Part shown: in pieces, positions 52,554 through 59,102 of the stretch
Layout: every line of letters begins with the position of its first letter
How positions within the stretch are numbered: position 1 is the first letter of the stretch
Assembly: GCF_001078055.1 (NCBI RefSeq)
Contig: NZ_CP010777.1
Location: 580,408-644,407 of the forward strand
Direction: 5' to 3'
Length of the DNA stretch: 64,000 nt
Source: Rufibacter radiotolerans
GTDB lineage: Bacteria > Bacteroidota > Bacteroidia > Cytophagales > Hymenobacteraceae
Position numbers and translations under genes: made by a program
The notes under the pieces: model-generated
What the model saw: the letters and a program-made list of their open reading frames with translations, nothing else
What the model was told of the DNA's origin: nothing
The model's database searches: none

Positions 52554-53177
52554 TCAGCAAGCTTTCAGCGTCTGGCAATCTGGTTTAATGTCCACGCTGA
52601 TGAGTTTTCCTTGCCGGTCCATTTCAAAGTCGCAGCACTCCAGGAAAACAGCCTTCAGCTTCTCCCGGCCGCGCTGAATGCGAGATTTTGCCCCCGAAAG
52701 GGAAAGGCCAAGTTTGGTGGCAATTTCCTGCTGGGGTAAGCCTTCCAGGTCGCTTAACCTTAGAGGTTCTGCATATTCAGGAGGCAGTAACTGGAGTAGG
52801 GGCCCCACGCAGTTCTCCAACTCCTGCAGTGGGCTCTGCTCAGCAGGGGCCATGGCCAAGTCAGTGTCTTCCGTTAAGTAGGTTTCACGCTGGCGGGAGC
52901 GGTGAAAATCATTGACTACGTTCCGGGAGATCTCATACAGCCAGGCTTTCACGTTTTTTACCTGCGGAAGGGACTCACAATGGCGGTGTACCTTCAGCAA
53001 TACCTGCTGCGACAGGTCTTCGGCGTCTGCCTGGTTAAGTACCCGCTTCCTGATAAAACCCTGCAGGGCATCCTGGTAAGAAAGAAATACGGGTGCCACT
53101 GCTTCGCAAGGATTGGCGGAATCATCCTTGGGGCTGCAGGTCGCTTTAGAAGAGCAGGAAGAAGTTTCTCCAGACAT
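52554..53177 (-). CDS. sigZ: SigZ-type RNA polymerase sigma factor
   Basis: A group IV sigma factor of about 207 residues. Region 2 covers FIRKRVLNQADAEDLSQQVLLKVH and the promoter-melting segment VKAWLYEISRNVVNDFHR; region 4 covers LPPEYAEPLRLSDLEGLPQQ and LSGAKSRIQRGREKL. The C-terminal extension with vicinal Cys (FLECCDFEMDRQGK) is typical of SigZ. The first 28 residues carry three further Cys. The start is uncertain: ATG 53177, ATG 53189, or a GTG near 53099 that removes the Cys-rich leader. It lies on the same strand as arsI and the arsN1-like gene and may control them. No anti-sigma factor is adjacent. Confidence 0.88.
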   Translation of the reverse strand: MSGETSSCSSKATCSPKDDSANPCEAVAPVFLSYQDALQGFIRKRVLNQADAEDLSQQVLLKVHRHCESLPQVKNVKAWLYEISRNVVNDFHRSRQRETYLTEDTDLAMAPAEQSPLQELENCVGPLLQLLPPEYAEPLRLSDLEGLPQQEIATKLGLSLSGAKSRIQRGREKLKAVFLECCDFEMDRQGKLISVDIKPDCQTLKAC

Positions 53178-53202
53178 AGGTAAAAGCATTTTTAACTATA
53201 AC

Positions 53203-53242
53203 GCGTTTCAGGCCTGTTTTTACAAAAACAGGCCTGAAACGC
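53203..53242. repeat. dispersed palindrome, copy 25 (perfect hairpin)
   Basis: The 19-bp perfect stem GCGTTTCAGGCCTGTTTTT with a 2-nt centre, between the arsN1-like gene and sigZ on the minus strand. It could attenuate read-through into sigZ. Confidence 0.9.
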
Positions 53243-53259
53243 AAACTGTATTTTAAAAC

Positions 53260-53769
53260 TCACACACCTACCACCGCACTGCGGCGCTCTAAAAGATAGG
53301 TGTCTCGCCACTGGCCGTTCAACTGCCCTATTCGCTCCCGAAGGCCCACTAACCTAAAGCCACATTTTTGGTGCAAGGCCACACTGGCCTCATTCTCCTT
53401 TAGAATGCCTGCCTGCAGGGTCCAGATTCCGTTTGCTTCAGAGGCAGTGATCAATGCCTCCAGCAGCGCTTTTCCTATCCCTCTGCCTTGGTAGGCAGGG
53501 TCCAGGTACACGCTTACCTCGGCCACCCCGCCATAGACGCACCGCCCGGAGACCGCGCTTAAGGCGGCCCAGCCTACCACTTCGCCCTCCGGGGAAACGG
53601 CCACTAAGCGGCTGTGGGATAGGTGTCCCTGGTCCCATTTGGCCCAGTCTGGGGCAGTAGTTTCTAAGGTCGCATTTTGGGTAGCAATTCCTTGCTCATA
53701 GATAGCTTTTACCCTTGGGTAATGGGTGGCTAAAAGCGGTACCAGATCAATGGAAGTAAGTGTTTCCAT
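53260..53769 (-). CDS. GNAT N-acetyltransferase, ArsN1/phosphinothricin-acetyltransferase type
   Basis: A 169-residue acetyltransferase. The acetyl-CoA loop is YQGRGIGKALLEAL; the segments GGVAEVSVYLDP, WTLQAGILKENEASVALHQK, CGFRLVGLRERIG and WRDTYLLERRS match the ArsN1/PAT group that acetylates glutamate-analogue antibiotics. Next to arsI, the arsinothricin-detoxifying ArsN1 is the favoured reading; phosphinothricin or another amine is the alternative. The ATG at 53769 is chosen; the longer frame runs into arsI. Confidence 0.82.
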   Translation of the reverse strand: METLTSIDLVPLLATHYPRVKAIYEQGIATQNATLETTAPDWAKWDQGHLSHSRLVAVSPEGEVVGWAALSAVSGRCVYGGVAEVSVYLDPAYQGRGIGKALLEALITASEANGIWTLQAGILKENEASVALHQKCGFRLVGLRERIGQLNGQWRDTYLLERRSAVVGV

Positions 53770-53789
53770 GGGTGGTTGAATTAATTTGC

Positions 53790-54227
53790 TTAAACAATGG
53801 CAGTGGCAGGAGCGCAGCAGGCTGGGCTGCAGCAGGCAGTTTCCTCCTGTTTGCCGTAAAAGGTGTCTGCCTCTCCAAATGTATAAAATGTTTCCCATTC
53901 TACGCCCTGTGGGTCTTGTATCCAGGCTTTGTTGGATTGGGCGTAGCAGCAGGTCGTGTTTCCTTCCTGCCGGATGGTCCCTTTGGCTTTCTCCAGGCGG
54001 GCGTACACTTCCTGCAGTTCTTCCGGGGTCTCGGCCTGAATGCCCAAATGCTCAATACCGTTGGTGGCACCGTTGGTGGAAATAGCGAAATTTACCCGCG
54101 GGTCTTCCAGCATCCATTTGGCGTAATCTGGTTTGAGCACGGTAGGATCCTGGGCAAAAAGGGCTGAATAAAAAGCAACAGACTCTGAGAGGTTGCTGAC
54201 TCTGATGTTTACATGGAAATTTTTCAT
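53790..54227 (-). CDS. arsI: ArsI/CadI family dioxygenase (C-As lyase)
   Basis: A 145-residue vicinal-oxygen-chelate protein. Candidate Fe(II) ligands are His5, His60 and Glu112; the vicinal Cys93-Cys94 (TTCCYAQSNK) form the trivalent-arsenical site diagnostic of ArsI. A Cys-rich tail (ACCSPACCAPA) ends the protein. ArsI enzymes cleave the carbon-arsenic bond of methylarsenite and aromatic arsenicals. It is the first gene of arsI-arsN1-sigZ; no arsR, arsC or efflux pump is in the window. Confidence 0.9.
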   Translation of the reverse strand: MKNFHVNIRVSNLSESVAFYSALFAQDPTVLKPDYAKWMLEDPRVNFAISTNGATNGIEHLGIQAETPEELQEVYARLEKAKGTIRQEGNTTCCYAQSNKAWIQDPQGVEWETFYTFGEADTFYGKQEETACCSPACCAPATAIV

Positions 54228-54422
54228 GGCCTTGGTCTTTAATTGGTTTCTGTACCGAAGACGGCCAGACCCGGGAAAAGACGCAGCATTTTAGAAATTT
54301 TCTCTTTCTTTTAAAAATAGGCTGGAATCTAACCCAATCTTTAAATCTAATTTCAGTGTAGACCGTTTTTTGGTACCTTGCTACCTAACGCCAATACCGT
54401 AGAAAAAGCAAGCGAAGCAGTA

Positions 54423-54857
54423 ATGATGGTTGGTAAACAAGACCCTGCAGGAGAGATGCCTTATTTGATTGATTTCCCTGTTATTGGTGAACCCGAGGTA
54501 GGCTATATCTCCGTGGCAGAGAACAGCAACCATATTCCGTTTGAGGTAAAGCGGGTATTCTGGACCTACGGCACGCCTGAAAGCATAGTGCGGGGCCGCC
54601 ATGCCCATTATACCACCCAACAAGTCATTGTTGCTGTAGCCGGCCGTATTCTAGTCACCACTGAAATGGCAAATGGCACCATTCAGTTATTTGTGTTGGA
54701 AGAGCCAGGCAAAGGGGTTTACATACCCCCTAATGTTTGGCATACCATGCAGTATTCTGCCAATGCTGTTCAGCTGGTGATGGCGTCTACTGGCTATACA
54801 GAAGAGGATTATATTAGAGACTACGCCCAATTCAGAAAAACATGGCACCGGGCATAG
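54423..54857 (+). CDS. dTDP-sugar 3,4-ketoisomerase (FdtA/QdtA family cupin)
   Basis: A 144-residue cupin. RGRHAHYTTQQVIVAVAGRI carries the conserved HxH of the active site, and YIPPNVWHTMQY closes the barrel. These enzymes isomerise dTDP-4-keto-6-deoxyglucose to the 3-keto form on the way to 3-amino-3,6-dideoxy sugars. Either ATG 54423 or 54426 may be used; an upstream TTG frame is unlikely. It overlaps the next gene by 16 bp. The expected aminotransferase is not adjacent. Confidence 0.85.
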   Translation: MMVGKQDPAGEMPYLIDFPVIGEPEVGYISVAENSNHIPFEVKRVFWTYGTPESIVRGRHAHYTTQQVIVAVAGRILVTTEMANGTIQLFVLEEPGKGVYIPPNVWHTMQYSANAVQLVMASTGYTEEDYIRDYAQFRKTWHRA

Positions 54858-55786
54858 AGGGTTTACTGGATTACCGTAAAAGCCAATTGGTCTATTACAG
54901 CCCCTATGTCTTCGCGAAAGAGGTAAGCCTGGAGGAGCAGTATGAAGAAGTACTTGTGCCAAGGATTGCCCAATACGGGGCAGAAGAAAATAAATTCAAA
55001 CGCGAGGTGTCTATTCAGGGGGAGGACTTTGTGTTCCTATACGAATTCCTGCCCTGGGACAGTCACTATTTTAGCCGTACCAGTTACCGCTTGTTTACAG
55101 TGTTATACCGCCTTGAGAATGCCCCTGCGCTGATAGAAGCCATTCAGGCTTTCAGGCAGGAGGTATTAGGTGCGGGTAATTGCTACTGCACCGCTGAAAT
55201 TCCAGCAGAAGATATTTTTCTGATTCAGTGTCTGAATGTGGCGGGATTTAAAATGGTAGAAACCAGGCTGCATTACTATAAAACAGACTTGCAGGATTTT
55301 ACGGGGGAGCGCTTTGCGGTGCGACCTGCTACTTCGGCAGATATACCGGTTCTTTCCAGTGTAGCGGCCACCTGCCGAAACAATTTTGACCGCTTGCATG
55401 CAGATTATGCTTTCTCAGGACAGGAGGCAGATAAGTACCTGGCTACCTATGCGGCATCGGCGGTAAACGGGTATTGTGACCAAGTGTTGGTGCCTGATCA
55501 AAAGGGGCTGCCGGTCTCCTCCTTCATTGCCATTAACCTGACCCCTGCCGTTTTTACAAAAGAAACCCTGACCTTTGCCAAAATAGGCTTGGCGGCCGTA
55601 GGCGAGGAGAATAGAGGCTGGTTAGTGAAGTTGCTCTCTGAGGCAATCTGGTTTGCGAAGGAAAACCAAGTCGCCTATCTCATCTATCCTACCCAAGCCA
55701 CTAACAAAGCGGCCATTAGAACCTGTGAGAAATTGAACTTCCGGTTTGGGCAGGCCTATCACCTGCTGGCTTTTAGTTCTCATTAG
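54842..55786 (+). CDS. WecD-like GNAT sugar acyltransferase
   Basis: A 314-residue protein with two GNAT-related halves, like WecD/RffC, which acetylates a dTDP-amino sugar. The first half has YEFLPWDSHYFSRTSYRL and CTAEIPAEDIFLIQCLNVAGF; the second has VRPATSADIPVLSSVA, ENRGWLVKLL and NKAAIRTCEKLNFRFGQAYH. The ATG lies inside the end of the ketoisomerase gene, so the two are translationally coupled and probably act on the same sugar. The acyl group is unknown. Confidence 0.82.
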   Translation: MAPGIEGLLDYRKSQLVYYSPYVFAKEVSLEEQYEEVLVPRIAQYGAEENKFKREVSIQGEDFVFLYEFLPWDSHYFSRTSYRLFTVLYRLENAPALIEAIQAFRQEVLGAGNCYCTAEIPAEDIFLIQCLNVAGFKMVETRLHYYKTDLQDFTGERFAVRPATSADIPVLSSVAATCRNNFDRLHADYAFSGQEADKYLATYAASAVNGYCDQVLVPDQKGLPVSSFIAINLTPAVFTKETLTFAKIGLAAVGEENRGWLVKLLSEAIWFAKENQVAYLIYPTQATNKAAIRTCEKLNFRFGQAYHLLAFSSH

Positions 55787-55904
55787 CCTCCATTCCGTTT
55801 ATGGCAAGGATTTTTAGCTGAGGAGTGAGCGAATGGGTTGCCTATGCTTTGCTATGCCGATTCCCATGCAGTATTAAAAAATTTGTAAAAGACCTTTAAA
55901 TACA

Positions 55905-56831
55905 ATGCCAACCCTTTCCGTCATAATTCCCTGTTATTTTAATGAGCAGAATATTCCTGTGACCATTCGGGAATTAACGGCCAATGAAACACTCTTCCCC
56001 CCAGAGGTGCAGTTTGAATACGTGTTTGTGGATGATGGCTCTAAAGACAATACCTTCCAGGAGCTCCTTAAAGCCAAGGAATTATACCCAGATAAAGTGA
56101 AAGTAGTGAAATTGGCTGGTAATGTCGGCTCCTACAACGCCATTATTGCTGGAATGGAATATGCCACCGGCGACTGCTCCGTTATCATATCCGCAGATCT
56201 GCAGGACCCCCCAGAGCTCATGGTTAAGATGCTGAGCTACTGGCGGCAGGGTTTCAAACTGGTAATTGGTAGCCGGCAGGAAAGGGATGAGCCCGTTTTG
56301 AAGAAGTTTTTATCCAGGGTTTTTCATTCCCTTATGAGAAAAATGGCTTTCCAGAACCTCCCCAAAGGAGGATTTGATTATGTATTATTTGACAGGGCGG
56401 TAAGAGAAGAAGTTCTAAAACTGAAAGAAGGAAACAGTAATGTGATGTACCTTATGGCCTGGTTAGGGTATGAATACGTGAATATCCCTTATAGCAGGGG
56501 CAGAAGAACCGTTGGTACCTCAAAATGGACCTTCTGGAAAAAGGTGAAGCTTTTCCTGGACTCTGTTTTAGCTTTTTCTTTTTATCCCATCAGGGCCATC
56601 TCGGTTACAGGCTTAGTAATGGGTTTGATCGCTTTTCTATATGGGGTTTTCGTTTTATTGGCGAAAGCAACAGGTCAGGTTGCAGTGGAGGGTTGGACAG
56701 CTTTAATGGTTGTCTTATTATTCGTCTCTTCTTTCCAAATGATTGCTCTGGGAGTAATAGGGGAGTATGTCTGGCGAACCTTAGAAGCCTCCAGGAAGAG
56801 ACCTATGTATATAGTAGAAAGTGTTTCTTAA
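55905..56831 (+). CDS. family 2 glycosyltransferase, DPM1/ArnC-like
   Basis: A 308-residue enzyme: GT-A domain (LSVIIPCYFNEQNIP, VFVDDGSKDNTFQELL, SADLQDPPELM) and two C-terminal membrane segments (about 230-255 and 268-290). This layout transfers a sugar from a nucleotide onto polyprenyl phosphate at the inner membrane. Such a lipid-linked sugar could feed a GT-C enzyme. It shows lower GC than the housekeeping genes and is part of the polysaccharide locus. Confidence 0.9.
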   Translation: MPTLSVIIPCYFNEQNIPVTIRELTANETLFPPEVQFEYVFVDDGSKDNTFQELLKAKELYPDKVKVVKLAGNVGSYNAIIAGMEYATGDCSVIISADLQDPPELMVKMLSYWRQGFKLVIGSRQERDEPVLKKFLSRVFHSLMRKMAFQNLPKGGFDYVLFDRAVREEVLKLKEGNSNVMYLMAWLGYEYVNIPYSRGRRTVGTSKWTFWKKVKLFLDSVLAFSFYPIRAISVTGLVMGLIAFLYGVFVLLAKATGQVAVEGWTALMVVLLFVSSFQMIALGVIGEYVWRTLEASRKRPMYIVESVS

Positions 56832-56882
56832 GCCCTTCTACTCTATTTATCCTAACCCTGGTGTTGCCCTAAAGTCATTCTC

Positions 56883-58682
56883 ATGTATGCTATTCTTTTA
56901 ATAGGGGTAATTCTTTCCTTAGCTTTTTACCTGGTTGGTTCTGTGTTCATAGAGGGCCGGCTTACCAGAGGTATCGGATTTTTACAAAATGTTATCAACC
57001 TCTGGGTTGGAATTCTTTTAGCGGTCTCGGTTTATGCTATAATCAAAACCGCCATGATCACCATCCTGGTCTTGCTTTTACTGGTCATTGTTTTTTTTAG
57101 GAAAAAATTCACTCTGGAGAAGGCCCAAAACCCATTTGGCAAACTACGTTTTGGGTTGGTATTGGCAGGTACCTATGTTTTGGTATTCTTCATTCAGGTC
57201 AATTTTCAACTGGATGTGTTTGCACATCCTTTGGACTACCTAAAACACCTGCATGGAGACGACGGTGAAAGGTACATATACAGCCATATAGTTAGTTTAT
57301 TGTACTATGAAGGAGTAGAGACAATCAGTGTAGAAGCGGTTCTGAAAGGCTTTACAGGGGTTTCGCTTTACCATTTCGCAGAATTCTGGTTAGCCAGTCT
57401 CTTCAAGACAGTGCACAATGCCAACAGTGACCTGGTGCTGTTTTATTTTGTCTTCCCCTTATTGAAAACACTATGTGTTTTAACCATCTATTCTATCTAC
57501 GCTGATAAACTAGATACCTATAAGAGAAAACTGCTGGGCGTTTTTATAGTCTTTGGTTTTTTGGTGCTGGGCTTAAGATGGATTTTTCCTCCACATGCCG
57601 TCGCAGACCTGCGGGCCATAGTTTTATTGCCTTTTCTGATCCTGATCGCAAAGCTTCTCTATGATAAACAATATGATGCAGCCTGTGGCTTCCTATTAAT
57701 TGCAGGTATAGAGAATGTGTTATTTCTTCCGGCGGCAGGCCTGTATTTGCTTTTGTTTTTTGATAAGATAGAAAAGCGGACTCTCTATTTGTTTGGGGCT
57801 TATGTAGTTGCCTACCCCTTGTTCTTTCTTCTTTTTAAGGAAAGGGTAATGGACAAGTATATGACTTTGAGTCTGCTAGAGACATTTCAAACGATAATAG
57901 GTGACGCACCGGCTAAAAGGATTTTCAGAATTTTCTTAATAGCCTTTTTGTCGTACCAATTTAAGGTGCTTCTATCTTTTCTACTTTTAAACAATTATCC
58001 CGCTCTTACAAAAAGATTGTGGGTAAGGGATGTAGGATATTGGTTGCTCCTTTGCTTTGTAGTTTATCATGTGCTTTTCGGGGTTTTTCAAAACCTTTCA
58101 GTAGATGCGTACCAGTTCACGAGCGTAGGGGTAGGCTTGGCAGCAGTTAGCTTCTTTTTTGTATTAGCTCGTTTGATTGATCAAGGCAAATACATAGTTA
58201 GTTTAGTGATCATGTTACTGGTCACTGACTATACCTATCCATTTGGGCAAATAAAGACTTCTAGAGCGTATGAGGGTGTATTGGAAGAAAAGTTAAAGAA
58301 GATAGGGGAGGGAAAAGTTTTGAAAGGACTGTTTGTAGATGAGAATAGTAGTTTAAAAGATCAATTTTTCTTGTTCTTCTACCCAACTCATGTAACTGAG
58401 TACGCCAGGGCGAATGACTACCGTACGTACCTCTTTATCTATGATGTAACAGGGCAAAGAAAATCTCTTGACAAAATAGAGCCCGGGCCCCGCAAAATAG
58501 TTTCAAGGATAGTGCAGCCACTGTTTCCGGTTGACAGACCCATCCTGGAGAATATTCAAAAATATGGGATATCTGTGGTGTGGATTAGCAAAACCTCTAA
58601 ATACCTGACCTCCTTTCAAGGGAAAAAACCGCTTTATGTCTTGCCAGACTTCTTGGTCTATTATTTGGAACCAGCCAATTAA
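56883..58682 (+). CDS. polytopic membrane protein of unknown function
   Basis: A 599-residue protein with about twelve hydrophobic segments and a C-terminal soluble part of about 130 residues. No family is recognised. It is markedly AT-rich compared with its neighbours and lies directly after a polyprenyl-phosphate glycosyltransferase. Candidates are a GT-C transferase, a flippase or a polymerase of the polysaccharide locus. Two motifs stand out: AHPLDYLKHLHGDDGERYIY (about 112-131) after the third to fourth segment, with an Asp-Asp pair, and RWIFPPHAVADLRAI. An extracytoplasmic acidic loop of this kind fits GT-C but is not proof. Confidence 0.7.
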   Translation: MYAILLIGVILSLAFYLVGSVFIEGRLTRGIGFLQNVINLWVGILLAVSVYAIIKTAMITILVLLLLVIVFFRKKFTLEKAQNPFGKLRFGLVLAGTYVLVFFIQVNFQLDVFAHPLDYLKHLHGDDGERYIYSHIVSLLYYEGVETISVEAVLKGFTGVSLYHFAEFWLASLFKTVHNANSDLVLFYFVFPLLKTLCVLTIYSIYADKLDTYKRKLLGVFIVFGFLVLGLRWIFPPHAVADLRAIVLLPFLILIAKLLYDKQYDAACGFLLIAGIENVLFLPAAGLYLLLFFDKIEKRTLYLFGAYVVAYPLFFLLFKERVMDKYMTLSLLETFQTIIGDAPAKRIFRIFLIAFLSYQFKVLLSFLLLNNYPALTKRLWVRDVGYWLLLCFVVYHVLFGVFQNLSVDAYQFTSVGVGLAAVSFFFVLARLIDQGKYIVSLVIMLLVTDYTYPFGQIKTSRAYEGVLEEKLKKIGEGKVLKGLFVDENSSLKDQFFLFFYPTHVTEYARANDYRTYLFIYDVTGQRKSLDKIEPGPRKIVSRIVQPLFPVDRPILENIQKYGISVVWISKTSKYLTSFQGKKPLYVLPDFLVYYLEPAN

Positions 58683-59087
58683 AAAAGAATAAAATAGCAC
58701 TTTTTCTGGCTGTCTGGGTATCCATAGGGAATACGCTGGCAGGGATGGCTGACATTTCTTCAGGGATTGGTAGTAGACTTATCCTGCATAATTTCTATAT
58801 AATCCTAATAAGAATTGAAAAATGGGAAGGAGTTAGAATGTAATTTACTGGATTGGGTCTATTTTTAGGAAAATGGCCTTAATACCCGGCAATACATAAT
58901 GGCCTTTTCACATGCTAAAAATTGGTTAGTTTGTTTTGTTAAACCATAATAAACGGGGAAGTTTTTTTGATAAGGTGTAAGTAGTCAATGAGTTATTTCT
59001 GTAGAAATACTGCTAAAAATTGAGGTTTTTATAGTCCTTTTAGACGTATGTTTAGTAATATCCTAAAACCATATCGGGGATAAAGCG
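58683..59087. other. AT-rich gene-free stretch upstream of asnB
   Basis: No gene is supported. It contains a very degenerate palindrome copy at about 58855-58885. The low GC and lack of repeats suggest a junction in the polysaccharide locus. Confidence 0.5.
58855..58885. repeat. dispersed palindrome, copy 26 (remnant)
   Basis: GGGTCTATTTTTAGGAAAAT then GGCCTTAATAC; only the centre and part of the right arm are recognisable. Confidence 0.45.
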
Positions 59088-59095
59088 TATCTTTG
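59088..59095 (+). promoter_or_regulatory. asnB -7 element giving a nearly leaderless mRNA
   Basis: TATCTTTG matches TAnnTTTG fully and ends 7 nt before the asnB ATG (59103). Transcription should therefore begin within a few bases of the start codon. Confidence 0.6.
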
Positions 59096-59102
59096 CGGCA
59101 AT

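Noticed and set aside
56525..56872. A 115-codon frame spanning the end of the GT2 gene
   Set aside because: It is out of frame within the GT2 coding region; the Phe/Ser-rich product reflects AT-rich codons of the real membrane segments.
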